Assembly (NCBI RefSeq): GCF_018881855.1
Contig: NZ_JACVPN010000003.1
Span: 146,373-210,372 of the forward strand
Reading direction: 5' to 3'
Source: Polynucleobacter sp. MWH-Berg-3C6
GTDB lineage: Bacteria > Pseudomonadota > Gammaproteobacteria > Burkholderiales > Burkholderiaceae
Length of the DNA: 64,000 nucleotides
The notes under the pieces were generated by a model, which was given only the letters and a program-made list of their open reading frames with translations, did not search any database and was not told the DNA's origin. The first letter of the stretch is position 1, and the number at the start of each line of letters is the position of its first letter. This document shows positions 1-8,851 of this stretch, one piece after another. Position numbers and translations under genes: made by a program.

Positions 1-134
1 TTGTGCCCCGCGCACAAACGATTGAGCTAGAGATGACCGTAGAGGAAGCATTGAAGCATATTGTTTCTATGGGCTCTGTCCCACCAAATAGTTCTAGTGG
101 TTCGACTACAACACAGTCACCACGCCATTTTTGA
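1..134 (+). CDS. DUF502 family membrane protein, C-terminal end
   Basis: Only the last 43 codons are in the window, read in the frame that ends with tga at 132-134. The tail contains the pattern TVEEALKHIVSMG, which resembles the conserved end of DUF502 proteins; a DUF502 gene commonly lies just before aspS in Burkholderiales. The rest of this predicted inner-membrane protein lies to the left. Its function is not known. The stop is 16 bases before aspS, so the two are probably co-transcribed. Confidence 0.6.
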   Translation, partial: VPRAQTIELEMTVEEALKHIVSMGSVPPNSSSGSTTTQSPRHF

Positions 135-150
135 TTTATAGGAAATTGTT

Positions 151-1950
151 ATGTCGATGCGAAGCCATACCTGTGGACAGGTAACCGATTCACTGATTGG
201 TAAAGAAGTCACTCTTGCTGGATGGGTTAATCGCCGTCGCGATCACGGAGGTGTGATTTTTATTGACTTGCGTGACCGTGAGGGCTTTGTCCAGGTAGTG
301 TGTGATCCAGATCGTCCTGAGATGTTTGCTTTAGCTGAGCAAGTGCGCAGTGAGTTCTGTATTCAGATTAAAGGCCTGGTGCGCGCACGTCCTGCCGGCA
401 CAGAGAACAATGATTTGGTAAGCGGAAAGGTAGAAATTCTTTGTCACGAACTTGTGATTTTGAATGCTTCGGTGACTCCCCCATTTCAGATTGATGACGA
501 GAACTTATCCGAGACAACCCGCCTCACTCATCGTGTCTTGGATTTACGCCGTCCACAAATGCAAAAGAATTTGCGTTTGCGCTACAACGTTGCGATGGAG
601 TGTCGCCGATATTTAGATGATGCTGGTTTTATTGATATCGAAACGCCAATGTTGACCAAGAGTACTCCAGAAGGGGCGCGTGATTATTTAGTACCTTCAC
701 GTGTACATGATGGTCAATTCTTTGCATTGCCACAGTCACCACAGTTATTTAAGCAGTTGTTGATGGTGGCTGGCTTTGACCGTTACTATCAAATTACCAA
801 ATGTTTCCGTGACGAAGACTTACGTGCTGATCGCCAGCCTGAATTTACGCAGATTGACTGTGAAACAGCATTCTTAAGTGAATTAGAAATTCGTGAGCTC
901 TTTGAAAACATGATCCGTCATATTTTCAAGAAGACCATGAATGTTGAGTTGCCTAATCCATTCCCAACCATGCCTTACTCAGAAGGTATGGCGCGTTTTG
1001 GATCTGACAAACCAGATCTACGAGTGAACTTTGAATTCACCGAGTTGACTGATTTGATGAAAGATGTCGATTTCAAGGTCTTCTCTGGCGCAGCTAATCA
1101 AGAGGGCGGCCGTGTAGTGGGTTTATGCGTGCCGGGTGGTGCAGAGATTAGCCGGAGTGAAATTGATGACTACACCCAGTTTGTGAGTATCTATGGCGCT
1201 AAAGGTTTGGCCTGGATTAAGGTGAACTCAGTTGCAGAAGGGCGCAATGGTTTGCAATCCCCAATCGTGAAGAATCTACATGATGCAGCGATCGATGGCA
1301 TTCTCAAGCGTACTGGTGCAAAAGATGGCGACATCATTTTCTTTGGTGCTGATAAAGAAAAAGTAGTGAATGATGCGATTGGCAATTTACGTCTACGTAT
1401 TGGTCAATCGGCCTGGGGTAAAGAGCACGGCCTCTTTACTGAAGGTTGGAAGCCATTGTGGGTTGTGGATTTCCCAATGTTTGATTACGACGAAGGTGAA
1501 GCGCGTTGGGTTGCTTGTCACCATCCGTTTACTAGCCCTAAAGATGAGCACATGAAGTATCTGGAATCTGATCCTGGCAAGTGCTTGGCAAAAGCTTATG
1601 ACATGGTCCTCAATGGCAGTGAAATTGGTGGTGGCTCAGTACGTATTCATCAAGAGACAGTGCAGAGCCAAGTGTTCCGTGCCTTGAAGATTGGTGCCGA
1701 AGAGGCTCAAGCTAAATTTGGCTTCTTGTTAGATGCCCTTCAATATGGCGCTCCTCCACACGGCGGTATTGCTTTCGGTCTCGATCGCATCGTAACGATG
1801 ATGACTGGCGCTGAATCCATTCGTGATGTGATTGCCTTCCCTAAAACACAGCGTGCGCAGTGCTTATTGACTCAAGCTCCTAGCCCAGTAGACGAGCGCC
1901 AGTTACGTGAGTTGCATATCCGTTTGCGCCAAGCTGCTCCCGCCGCTTAA
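151..1950 (+). CDS. aspS: aspartyl-tRNA synthetase
   Basis: Cytoplasmic class II aminoacyl-tRNA synthetase that charges tRNA-Asp with aspartate. The 599-residue protein has the usual bacterial layout: N-terminal OB-fold anticodon-binding domain (about residues 1-105), catalytic core with motif 2 ([16 protein letters not shown], about residue 220), the bacterial GAD insertion, and motif 3 near the C-terminus ([12 protein letters not shown]). Length matches the family. The ATG at 151 follows a GGAA ribosome site with 6-7 bases of spacing; a second ATG two codons later is less well placed. It opens a forward run of closely spaced genes with nudB and the ABC exporter. Confidence 0.97.
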   Translation: MSMRSHTCGQVTDSLIGKEVTLAGWVNRRRDHGGVIFIDLRDREGFVQVVCDPDRPEMFALAEQVRSEFCIQIKGLVRARPAGTENNDLVSGKVEILCHELVILNASVTPPFQIDDENLSETTRLTHRVLDLRRPQMQKNLRLRYNVAMECRRYLDDAGFIDIETPMLTKSTPEGARDYLVPSRVHDGQFFALPQSPQLFKQLLMVAGFDRYYQITKCFRDEDLRADRQPEFTQIDCETAFLSELEIRELFENMIRHIFKKTMNVELPNPFPTMPYSEGMARFGSDKPDLRVNFEFTELTDLMKDVDFKVFSGAANQEGGRVVGLCVPGGAEISRSEIDDYTQFVSIYGAKGLAWIKVNSVAEGRNGLQSPIVKNLHDAAIDGILKRTGAKDGDIIFFGADKEKVVNDAIGNLRLRIGQSAWGKEHGLFTEGWKPLWVVDFPMFDYDEGEARWVACHHPFTSPKDEHMKYLESDPGKCLAKAYDMVLNGSEIGGGSVRIHQETVQSQVFRALKIGAEEAQAKFGFLLDALQYGAPPHGGIAFGLDRIVTMMTGAESIRDVIAFPKTQRAQCLLTQAPSPVDERQLRELHIRLRQAAPAA

Positions 1951-1972
1951 AACAAGTTAAGCAGCACCTATC

Positions 1973-2422
1973 TTGAAAATCCCTATTTCGGTTTTAGTAG
2001 TCATCTACAAATCGAATGGGGATGTTTTACTGATAGAGCGTGTAGATCGTCCGGGGTTTTGGCAATCTGTTACTGGCAGCCTAGATGCCTTAGATGAGGA
2101 TCTCGCTTTAGCAGCCACTCGCGAAGTTTTTGAAGAAACGGGTATTGCAGTAGATCAGCTTACTGCTGGCTCTTTGCGTAATTTGCACCATCAAATTGAG
2201 TACGAAATTTATCCTGATTGGCGTTTTCGTTATGCTCCTGGCGTTACCCGCAATATCGAGCATTGGTTTGCTCTTGAAGTCCCAGAAAATATTCAAATCC
2301 AGCTCTCCCCTAGAGAGCATGTGGCGTATCAGTGGCTGCCTTTCGAAGAGGCTGCTAAGAAGTGCTTCTCTCCCAGCAATGGTGAAGCTATTCTGAAATT
2401 CTTTTCAGAGAAGAAGGAATAA
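1973..2422 (+). CDS. nudB: dihydroneopterin triphosphate diphosphatase (Nudix)
   Basis: Nudix hydrolase of 149 residues resembling NudB, which removes pyrophosphate from dihydroneopterin triphosphate in folate synthesis. The N-terminal strand (PISVLVVIY) and FWQSVTGS segment match NudB. The Nudix box ends in REVFEETGI as expected, but its first half has six residues rather than five between the Gly and the first Glu. The start is a TTG at 1973 without a clear ribosome site; it is chosen because it gives the family-typical N-terminus and no ATG is available. It sits 22 bases after aspS, so translation may be coupled. Confidence 0.88.
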   Translation: MKIPISVLVVIYKSNGDVLLIERVDRPGFWQSVTGSLDALDEDLALAATREVFEETGIAVDQLTAGSLRNLHHQIEYEIYPDWRFRYAPGVTRNIEHWFALEVPENIQIQLSPREHVAYQWLPFEEAAKKCFSPSNGEAILKFFSEKKE

Positions 2423-2431
2423 GATAGAGCG

Positions 2432-4255
2432 ATGAGACCATCATCGGGACACCACCACGGTAGTGCAGATTCCAAACCTTCACAGGGAAGCGATTGGAAG
2501 GTTATTCGCGATTTAATTCCCTATCTACTGGAATATAAATTTAGAGTTGCAATTGCTCTAGCTTGCTTGGTTGCTGCTAAGGTTACCAATCTCGGCATCC
2601 CCATTTTGCTCAAGCGTTTAATTGACGATTTAAATCTCAAGGCAGATTCTCCACAAGTCTTGCTCGTAGTTCCAGTGGCGCTCATTCTGGCTTATGGGCT
2701 TCTCCGAATGGCTGCTTCCTTGTTTGCTGAATTACGCGAGTTTCTCTTTGCGCGAGTGACTCAAAATGCCGTCCGTAAAGTGGCTCTCCAAGTCTTTCAA
2801 CATTTACATGCTTTAGCGCTGAGCTTTCATCTAGCTCGCCAAACTGGAGGTGTTAGTCGGGATATTGAGCGTGGCACTCGTGGTATTCAGTCGCTAATTT
2901 CTTATTCGCTCTATAGCATCCTACCAACGCTGGTTGAATTCATTTTGGTATTGGGCTATTTGGCTTACTCATATGATATTTGGTTCGCAGCAATTACCTT
3001 ATGCGCCTTGGTTTTCTATATTGTATTTACTGTAGTGGTTACAGAGTGGCGCACCCATTTTCGCAAGACCATGAATGATATGGATTCAAAGGCGAATCAG
3101 AAAGCCATTGATTCTTTATTAAATTTTGAGACCGTGAAGTATTTTGGTAATGAGGCCTTTGAGGCTAGTCGTTACGACAAAAATTTGGTGCGCTATCAAG
3201 CCGCCGCCATCAAGTCACAAAAATCTTTAGCAGTTCTCAATTTTGGCCAGCAAACAATTATTGCTATTGGTTTGGTCTTAATTTTGTGGCGTGCTACGCT
3301 CGGGGTAGTAGATGGCACCATGACCCTTGGCGATCTTGTATTGGTGAATACTTTAATGATCCAGTTGTATATTCCACTCAATTTCCTGGGTGTGATTTAT
3401 CGCGAGATCAAACAGTCTCTAACAGATATGGAGCGGATGTTCTCTTTGCTCAATACCGATAAAGAAATTGCTGATTCACCTAATGCACATCCTTTACATA
3501 TTGGTAACCACAGTCATGGCCCGGATGTTCGTTTTGAAAATGTCTCTTTCCACTATGACGCTAAGCGAGAAATTCTTCGTGATGTGAGTTTTTCTATTCC
3601 AGCGGGAACGATTACTGCTGTGGTGGGACAAAGCGGCGCAGGCAAGAGTACTTTAGCCAGATTGTTATTCCGTTTTTATGATGTGCAGTCTGGCAAGATC
3701 CTGATTGACGATCAAAACATTCAAGATGTGACGCAAGCTAGTCTTCGCAAAGCGATTGGCATCGTGCCACAAGACACAGTCTTATTTAATGACACTATTG
3801 GCTACAACATTGCTTATGGCAATCCTTCCGCCTCAATTGAAGAAGTGCAAGAAGCTGCCAGAGCGGCACAAATCGATGGTTTTATTAAGCGTCTGCCAGA
3901 CGGCTACGATACCCAGGTAGGCGAGAGGGGCTTGAAGCTTTCTGGTGGTGAGAAGCAGCGTGTGGCCATCGCACGCACTTTGTTGAAAAAACCAGCGATG
4001 CTGATTTTTGATGAAGCAACCTCTGCCTTAGATTCCAAGACAGAAAGGGCTTTTCAGGAAGAATTACTCGGCCTGGCTAAAAATCGCACCACTCTGATCA
4101 TTGCGCATAGACTTTCTACCATTATTCATGCCAATCAAATTCTGGTAATGGAGCATGGTCAAATCGTCGAGCGGGGCACCCATTTGGAGTTGCTAGCAGC
4201 CCAGGGAAAATATGCTGAGATGTGGCAAATGCAAGAACGTGCCGCTCTTGATTAG
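2432..4255 (+). CDS. Atm1/HMT1-type ABC exporter
   Basis: Half-transporter of 607 residues with one six-helix exporter domain (about residues 25-330) fused to one ATPase domain. The ATPase shows Walker [10 protein letters not shown] (about residue 400), signature LSGGEKQR (about 505), Walker [12 protein letters not shown] and the switch His in IIAHRLST. It would work as a homodimer in the inner membrane. The resemblance is to Atm1/ABCB7/HMT1 exporters, which in bacteria move glutathione-type thiol compounds or metal conjugates; substrate is inferred. A His-rich stretch (HHH at residues 7-9) lies in the cytoplasmic N-tail. The gene starts 9 bases after nudB. Confidence 0.87.
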   Translation: MRPSSGHHHGSADSKPSQGSDWKVIRDLIPYLLEYKFRVAIALACLVAAKVTNLGIPILLKRLIDDLNLKADSPQVLLVVPVALILAYGLLRMAASLFAELREFLFARVTQNAVRKVALQVFQHLHALALSFHLARQTGGVSRDIERGTRGIQSLISYSLYSILPTLVEFILVLGYLAYSYDIWFAAITLCALVFYIVFTVVVTEWRTHFRKTMNDMDSKANQKAIDSLLNFETVKYFGNEAFEASRYDKNLVRYQAAAIKSQKSLAVLNFGQQTIIAIGLVLILWRATLGVVDGTMTLGDLVLVNTLMIQLYIPLNFLGVIYREIKQSLTDMERMFSLLNTDKEIADSPNAHPLHIGNHSHGPDVRFENVSFHYDAKREILRDVSFSIPAGTITAVVGQSGAGKSTLARLLFRFYDVQSGKILIDDQNIQDVTQASLRKAIGIVPQDTVLFNDTIGYNIAYGNPSASIEEVQEAARAAQIDGFIKRLPDGYDTQVGERGLKLSGGEKQRVAIARTLLKKPAMLIFDEATSALDSKTERAFQEELLGLAKNRTTLIIAHRLSTIIHANQILVMEHGQIVERGTHLELLAAQGKYAEMWQMQERAALD

Positions 4256-4264
4256 AATAGCTGG

Positions 4265-5608
4265 ATGACCCAACAGAACACTCAGCAAACCTCTACAGAA
4301 GACATTTTAAAAAATGCCTTTGCAGCTGCTGTTGCTGTTGCGGATCCTCAAGTCATCGTCCCACAATATTTAGCGAAGATATTTCCTGCTGGCCAACAGC
4401 CCAAAGGTAGATGCTTGGTGGTAGGTGCTGGCAAGGCTAGCGCTTCGATGGCTAGCGCATTTGAGGCTTATGCAAAGAAACATTGGCCTCAAGTAAACAT
4501 TGAGGGTGTGGTGCTAACCCGTTATGGCCATGCATCACCTACCAGTCATATTCAAATTATTGAAGCCGGTCATCCGGTACCCGATCAGGCAGGTATGGAT
4601 GGTGCTAAAGCAATCTACGCATTAACCCAGCAATTAGAGCCAGGCGATGTACTCATTGCCCTGGTTTCTGGTGGCGGCTCAAGTTTGCTGACCTTGCCGC
4701 AAGAGGGCATCACGATAGACGACATGCGCATGACCACAGAAACGCTATTGCGAAGCGGCGCCCCCATTGAAGAGATGAATATTGTTCGCAAACATTTATC
4801 TGCAATCTTGGGTGGAAATTTAGCAAGGGTTGCCATTGCCCGTGGTGCACGCGTAGAGGCATTACTCATATCGGATGTGACCGGTGATTCACCGGCAGAT
4901 ATTGCCAGTGGGCCATGTGCAGCCGACTATTCCACCTACCAAGATGCCTTGGCTATCTTTGAAAAATATAGCTTAGGCAAAAATGAGATTCCTGCATCCG
5001 TACTCAATCATCTGCAGCAAGGGCTTGCAGGAGAAAAACCAGAGACCTTAAAAGATGCTGATTTGGTAAATGCCCAAGTGGCCAATCATGTCATTGCTAC
5101 TGCATATAAAAGCTTAGAAGCTGCAGCAGATTATGTTCGTAGTCAGGGTTATGAGGCTATTGTTTTAGGGGATACGATTACTGGTGAAGCACAAACAGTT
5201 GGTATGACTCAGGCACAGTTGACTAGAGAGCATTTATCTCAGCTGACCGCCAAACCACTGGCACTGATTTCTGGTGGAGAATGTACAGTCACCATCCCTG
5301 CTGGCGTTAAAGGTCGAGGTGGTCGTTGTAGTGAATATCTACTCTCACTTTTTGCTGCCTCAAAAGATTTGCCTAAGTTGGCTGGATTAGCTGCAGATAC
5401 CGATGGTATTGATGGCAGTGAAAAAAATGCGGGCGCATGGTTTACGGCCGATATTCGTAGAGCTAGTTTGGATAAGGGAATGACTCCGGAGTCATTCTTG
5501 GCTGGCCATGATTGCTATGGCTTCTTTGCAGAATTAGATGCTTTAGTGGAAACTGGGCCTACACTTACCAATGTGAATGATTTCCGGATCATTTTGCTCG
5601 ATAAATAA
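4265..5608 (+). CDS. glycerate 2-kinase (MOFRL/GckA family)
   Basis: A 447-residue protein of the glycerate kinase type 2 (DUF4147 plus MOFRL) family, which phosphorylates D-glycerate to 2-phosphoglycerate. Visible features are the N-terminal GAGKAS turn, the phosphate-binding [10 protein letters not shown] loop, and the C-terminal MOFRL part with [17 protein letters not shown] and [10 protein letters not shown]. Length fits the family. It begins 9 bases after the ABC exporter and ends 2 bases before pyrC. A TAGAAT hexamer 7 bases before the ATG could be a promoter element giving a nearly leaderless transcript, but read-through from upstream is simpler. Confidence 0.88.
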   Translation: MTQQNTQQTSTEDILKNAFAAAVAVADPQVIVPQYLAKIFPAGQQPKGRCLVVGAGKASASMASAFEAYAKKHWPQVNIEGVVLTRYGHASPTSHIQIIEAGHPVPDQAGMDGAKAIYALTQQLEPGDVLIALVSGGGSSLLTLPQEGITIDDMRMTTETLLRSGAPIEEMNIVRKHLSAILGGNLARVAIARGARVEALLISDVTGDSPADIASGPCAADYSTYQDALAIFEKYSLGKNEIPASVLNHLQQGLAGEKPETLKDADLVNAQVANHVIATAYKSLEAAADYVRSQGYEAIVLGDTITGEAQTVGMTQAQLTREHLSQLTAKPLALISGGECTVTIPAGVKGRGGRCSEYLLSLFAASKDLPKLAGLAADTDGIDGSEKNAGAWFTADIRRASLDKGMTPESFLAGHDCYGFFAELDALVETGPTLTNVNDFRIILLDK

Positions 5609-5610
5609 TC

Positions 5611-6669
5611 ATGCCTAACAGCCCAACCCAAATTGAACTGATTCAGCCAGACGATTGGCATTTGCATATTCGCGATGGCGAAGTAATGAAGGATGTCTTG
5701 GCTGATACTGCCCGTCAGTTTGCGCGTGCGATCATCATGCCGAATTTGAAGCCGCCGGTTACTACGGCAGATTTAGCAAATGCTTACCGCACCCGGATTG
5801 AAGCAAGCCTGAAGTCTCTGGGTGTTTCTGGCTTTACACCATTAATGACGCTGTATCTCACGGACAATACTTCTGCCGATGAAGTACGTAAGGCTAAAGA
5901 ACAGGGCATTACTGGAATCAAGTTATATCCTGCAGGAGCCACCACCAATAGTGACTCAGGTGTAAGTGATATCAAGCATTGCTACAAAGCTTTGGCAGCA
6001 ATGCAAGCTGTCGGAATGCCGCTATTAGTTCATGGTGAAGTGACTCATGCTGATATCGATATCTTTGATCGTGAAGCGGTGTTCATTGATACTGTTCTTG
6101 AGCCTTTGCGTAAAGTTTTTCCTGAACTGAAAATTGTGTTTGAACACATTACGACCAAACAAGCAGCGCACTATGTTCGCGATGCTTCGACTGGTGGGAA
6201 AAATACTATTGCTGCTACGCTGACTCCACAGCATTTACTCATGAATCGCAATGCAATTTTTGCGGGCGGGATTCGTCCACACAACTATTGCTTGCCTGTA
6301 CTCAAGCGTGAAGAACATCGCGTGGCTTTATTGGAAGCTGCTACTAGCGGCAACCCCCGCTTCTTCTTAGGTACTGATAGTGCGCCGCATGCCAAAGGTG
6401 CTAAAGAGGCAGCCTGTGGTTGCGCTGGTTGCTATAGCGCGTTTAACGCTCTTGGTTTGTATGCAGAGGCATTCGAGAGCGTCGGCAAGCTTGATCAGTT
6501 AGAGGGGTTTGCCAGTTTCTTTGGCCCAGATTTTTATCATTTGCCGCGAAATAGTAAAAAAATTACCCTGTCTAAGCAGGCGCAAAAAATCCCTGCTGAG
6601 TTACCGCTGGGTGATGACACGATTGTTCCACTTCGTGCTGGTGAAACAATCGCCTGGTCTCTCATTTAA
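5611..6669 (+). CDS. pyrC: dihydroorotase (class II)
   Basis: Cytoplasmic zinc amidohydrolase of 352 residues that cyclises carbamoyl aspartate to dihydroorotate in pyrimidine synthesis. The metal motif WHLHIRD is at the N-terminus. The Lys expected to be carboxylated is in [17 protein letters not shown]. Further metal ligands lie in LVHGEVT and FEHITT, and the catalytic Asp is in LGTDSAPH. Length is that of the E. coli-type homodimeric enzyme. The ATG lies 2 bases after the glycerate kinase stop, so the two are probably translationally coupled. Confidence 0.96.
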   Translation: MPNSPTQIELIQPDDWHLHIRDGEVMKDVLADTARQFARAIIMPNLKPPVTTADLANAYRTRIEASLKSLGVSGFTPLMTLYLTDNTSADEVRKAKEQGITGIKLYPAGATTNSDSGVSDIKHCYKALAAMQAVGMPLLVHGEVTHADIDIFDREAVFIDTVLEPLRKVFPELKIVFEHITTKQAAHYVRDASTGGKNTIAATLTPQHLLMNRNAIFAGGIRPHNYCLPVLKREEHRVALLEAATSGNPRFFLGTDSAPHAKGAKEAACGCAGCYSAFNALGLYAEAFESVGKLDQLEGFASFFGPDFYHLPRNSKKITLSKQAQKIPAELPLGDDTIVPLRAGETIAWSLI

Positions 6670-6724
6670 ATACGTCTCTACTGTTTTACAAGCCAATTTG
6701 CTCTGACTGCGTTAGACTGCAGGC

Positions 6725-7033
6725 GCAGAGTCAATTGGGCAATCGCCGCCTCTTTATTGAGGGGGAGGAAAGTCCGGACTCCATAGGGAAGGGTGATGGC
6801 TAACGGCCATCCACGGCGACGTGAGGAATAGGGCCACAGAGACGAGCGTATTTAGTTACGGTGAAACGCGGTAACCTCCACCCGGAGCAATCCCAAGTAA
6901 GCAGGCGATGAGGCGTCCCGCTGAGTCTGCGGGTAGGGAGCTTGAGCCGTCAGGTAACTGCCGGCCTAGAGGAATGATTGCCCCTAGATGCAAATCTAGG
7001 CGACAGAATCCGGCTTATCGATTGACTCTGCAC
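6725..7033 (+). ncRNA. rnpB: RNase P RNA, bacterial type A
   Basis: Catalytic RNA of RNase P, which trims the 5' leader of tRNA precursors. The ends pair: gcagagtcaat at 6725-6735 is complementary to attgactctgc at 7021-7031 (helix P1). The conserved 5' core gaggaaagtccggactcc is near 6773 and the conserved 3' core gacagaatccggctta near 7001, as in all type A molecules. The length of about 309 nt is normal. No intrinsic terminator follows: the stop codon of the convergent OsmC-like gene starts at the next base, so the precursor must extend antisense into that gene. Confidence 0.96.
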
Positions 7034-7456
7034 TTATTCTGAAACAATGTCGATGCTGTAGGTGATTTCAGCTGTCTTTGCCAGCATGGTGGTTGCCGAG
7101 CAGTACTTTTCATGGGAAAGCTTGACGGCACGCTCTACTTTCGAGCGCTCTAAGTCTTTGCCTTTGACTGTGAAGTGCATATTGATCTTGGTAAAGACTT
7201 TAGGTTCTACTTCCGCTCTTTCGGCAACCAGAGTTACGTCGCAGGCGCTTACTGCTTGTTTGGCGCGTTGTAGGATTAAAACCACATCAAAGGCAGAGCA
7301 ACCCCCAGTTCCAGCCAAAATCAACTCCATAGGCCTTGCAGCACTATTTTGGCCGCCTGCATCTGGTGGCCCATCCATTTTGAGCAGGTGCCCGCTACCT
7401 GTTTCTGCTGAAAAAGCCATTCCACCGTTACCTAACCAAGATACTCGACATTCCAT
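7034..7456 (-). CDS. OsmC family protein (YhfA-like)
   Basis: A 140-residue OsmC/Ohr-superfamily protein. The two Cys expected for thiol peroxidase chemistry are in GGCSAFDV and YCSATTML, and the PMELILAGTGGC turn is typical. Members reduce organic or sulfur peroxides; the YhfA subgroup has no firmly assigned substrate. Its stop codon abuts the last base of rnpB on the other strand. Upstream of its start a 9-base inverted repeat (7484-7492 and 7507-7515) could be an operator. A second OsmC-like gene at 38640 has different sequence. Confidence 0.85.
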   Translation of the reverse strand: MECRVSWLGNGGMAFSAETGSGHLLKMDGPPDAGGQNSAARPMELILAGTGGCSAFDVVLILQRAKQAVSACDVTLVAERAEVEPKVFTKINMHFTVKGKDLERSKVERAVKLSHEKYCSATTMLAKTAEITYSIDIVSE

Positions 7457-7483
7457 ATTAGTGATCCCTAACTTACTAAATTA

Positions 7484-7515
7484 ATCAATATTATCAATAG
7501 TTTACCAATATTGAT
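7484..7515. promoter_or_regulatory. inverted repeat upstream of the OsmC-like gene
   Basis: Arms atcaatatt (7484-7492) and aatattgat (7507-7515) are perfect 9-base complements separated by 14 bases. The centre lies about 45 bases upstream of the OsmC-like start on the minus strand, a plausible operator position. Between this repeat and the next promoter are two direct copies of ttttggtcaa (7536-7545 and 7564-7573). No regulator is identified. Confidence 0.4.
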
Positions 7516-7578
7516 GTACTTTGGTTAGAAGGCGGTTTTGGTCAAAAAACATCAAAAACTTGATTTTGGTCAATTTTC

Positions 7579-7607
7579 TTGCATCGCACCATCGTTATCT
7601 ATACAAT
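7579..7607 (+). promoter_or_regulatory. sigma-70 promoter for small RNA or rplM leader
   Basis: A -35 box ttgcat (7579-7584) and -10 box tacaat (7602-7607) are separated by exactly 17 bases, close to the sigma-70 consensus. Transcription would begin near 7613-7615, about 260 bases before rplM. It is the best promoter seen in the 417-base gap between the OsmC-like gene and rplM. Confidence 0.65.
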
Positions 7608-7612
7608 AACCA

Positions 7613-7715
7613 TATTGGTAGTCAGTCTTGTATAAGACTGCGACTTACCACCCAGTGTCTCCTCCACCCAAACAAAGGTGGATTCCAGCCCAGGACTAGT
7701 TCCTGGGTTTTTTTT
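7613..7715 (+). ncRNA. candidate small RNA or attenuator leader upstream of rplM
   Basis: About 100 nt downstream of a strong promoter, with three hairpins: cagtctt/aagactg with a 4-nt loop (7623-7640), tccacc/ggtgga with an 8-nt loop (7663-7682), and cccagga/tcctggg with a 5-nt loop (7689-7707) followed by eight T (7708-7715), an intrinsic terminator. A pyrimidine stretch tctcctcc between the first two hairpins is complementary to Shine-Dalgarno sequences. It matches no RNA family I recognise. It could be an independent small RNA, or the leader of rplM-rpsI with a built-in terminator. No convincing coding frame covers it. Confidence 0.55.
7689..7715 (+). terminator. intrinsic terminator before rplM
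   Basis: Seven-base stem cccagga/tcctggg, 5-base loop, then eight consecutive T. It lies about 160 bases before the rplM start, so it ends the candidate small RNA or attenuates the ribosomal protein operon. The stretch gactagttc inside it (7694-7702) is complementary to gaactagtc at 7747-7755, which could compete with the stem. Confidence 0.75.
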
Positions 7716-7873
7716 GGGTTACAATTCAAGGCTTTACTGAATTACCGAACTAGTCAGCGGTAATTGTTTTACCAGTTAGATTGCAGAATCTGCGAGCTTG
7801 CAAACATAAGCAGGGCCAAGGTGGACGCGGTGTGATTGGAGTAATTTTTTTGACTATAACAATTTGAGAAATC
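7716..7873 (+). promoter_or_regulatory. 5' leader region of rplM-rpsI
   Basis: Non-coding stretch between the terminator and rplM. A possible -10 box tacaat lies at 7720-7725 but lacks a good -35 box. Short hairpins are possible (ggtaa/ttacc near 7758-7774 and agatt/aatct near 7777-7790). In E. coli, ribosomal protein L13 represses its own mRNA at the leader; whether this leader does so cannot be told from the sequence. Confidence 0.35.
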
Positions 7874-8302
7874 ATGAAAACTTTTTCCGCAAAATTCCAT
7901 GAGGTAAAGCGTGAATGGTTCGTGATTGACGCTACGGACAAAGTCCTCGGTCGTGTCGCCAGTGAAGTGGCACACCGTCTACGCGGCAAGCACAAGCCTG
8001 AATTCACACCACACGTTGACACTGGCGACTTTATCGTCGTGATCAATTCATCTAAGCTGCGTGTCACTGGCACCAAAGGCTTGAACAAGATTTATTACCG
8101 TCACAGCGGATACCCAGGCGGTATTAGCTCGACTAACTTCGACAAGATGCAAGACCGTTTCCCAGGTCGCGCTTTGGAGAAGGCTGTGAAGGGTATGTTG
8201 CCAAAAGGCCCACTAGGCTATGCCATGATCAAGAAATTGAAAGTTTATGGCGACGCTAATCATCCGCACACGGCTCAACAGCCTAAAGCGTTAGAGATTT
8301 AA
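7874..8302 (+). CDS. rplM: 50S ribosomal protein L13
   Basis: Large-subunit ribosomal protein of 142 residues, the normal bacterial length. The N-terminus ([20 protein letters not shown]) and the [16 protein letters not shown] and [10 protein letters not shown] segments are family signatures. It starts at the only suitable ATG and is followed after 9 bases by rpsI, the usual L13-S9 operon. The long leader with a terminator upstream makes transcriptional control likely. Confidence 0.98.
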   Translation: MKTFSAKFHEVKREWFVIDATDKVLGRVASEVAHRLRGKHKPEFTPHVDTGDFIVVINSSKLRVTGTKGLNKIYYRHSGYPGGISSTNFDKMQDRFPGRALEKAVKGMLPKGPLGYAMIKKLKVYGDANHPHTAQQPKALEI

Positions 8303-8311
8303 GGAAACCAA

Positions 8312-8713
8312 ATGGCTATTAATTACGGAAATTGGAATTACGGTACTGGTCGCCGCAAGAGTTCTGTTGCGCGCGTATTCATTAAATCTGGCAAAGGCGA
8401 AATTACTGTTAACGGTAAGCCTATCGATGCTTATTTTGCTCGTGAAACATCACGCATGATCGCTCGTCAGCCTTTGGCTCTCACAGCCCACTTAACGACC
8501 TTTGATATCAAAGTAAACGTTTCTGGTGGCGGTGAAACTGGCCAAGCTGGTGCAGTTCGTCACGGTGTTACTCGTGCATTGATCGACTACGACAACGCTT
8601 TGAAGCCAACTCTGTCTAAAGCAGGTTTGGTAACTCGCGATGCTCGTGAAGTTGAGCGTAAAAAAGTTGGTCTGCATGGCGCACGTCGTCGTAAGCAGTT
8701 CAGCAAGCGCTAA
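8312..8713 (+). CDS. rpsI: 30S ribosomal protein S9
   Basis: Small-subunit ribosomal protein of 133 residues. The N-terminal [14 protein letters not shown] and the basic C-terminal tail ending in RRRKQFSKR, which reaches the ribosomal P site, are both present. It follows rplM with 9 bases of spacing and a GGAAA ribosome site, and is ended by a strong intrinsic terminator at 8741. Confidence 0.98.
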   Translation: MAINYGNWNYGTGRRKSSVARVFIKSGKGEITVNGKPIDAYFARETSRMIARQPLALTAHLTTFDIKVNVSGGGETGQAGAVRHGVTRALIDYDNALKPTLSKAGLVTRDAREVERKKVGLHGARRRKQFSKR

Positions 8714-8740
8714 TTTCTTTCAGTCGCTTAGTATTATTGA

Positions 8741-8765
8741 AAGGGTCGCGCAAGCGGCCCTTTTT
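8741..8765 (+). terminator. intrinsic terminator of rplM-rpsI
   Basis: Nine-pair stem aagggtcgc/gcggccctt (one G-U pair) closed by a GCAA tetraloop and followed by a run of T. It lies 28 bases after the rpsI stop. Confidence 0.9.
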
Positions 8766-8799
8766 GTTTCTACAATAAGTGAAATTGTAGGAATGTTGT

Positions 8800-8824
8800 A
8801 TTAATCTACGTAAGACAGATTAAT
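8800..8824. promoter_or_regulatory. inverted repeat in the argC upstream region
   Basis: Perfect 8-base arms attaatct (8800-8807) and agattaat (8817-8824) with a 9-base spacer, 27 bases before the argC ATG. A second repeat ctacaat/attgtag lies at 8770-8790. Either could be an operator or an mRNA hairpin for argC. They do not resemble the E. coli ArgR box. Confidence 0.4.
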
Positions 8825-8851
8825 GACGGATGCGGTATTTTGGAGAAAGAC

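Noticed and set aside
7521..7763. 80-codon open frame on the plus strand between the OsmC-like gene and rplM
   Set aside because: It runs across the promoter, three hairpins and an intrinsic terminator and has no recognisable protein features; the RNA signals explain the region better.
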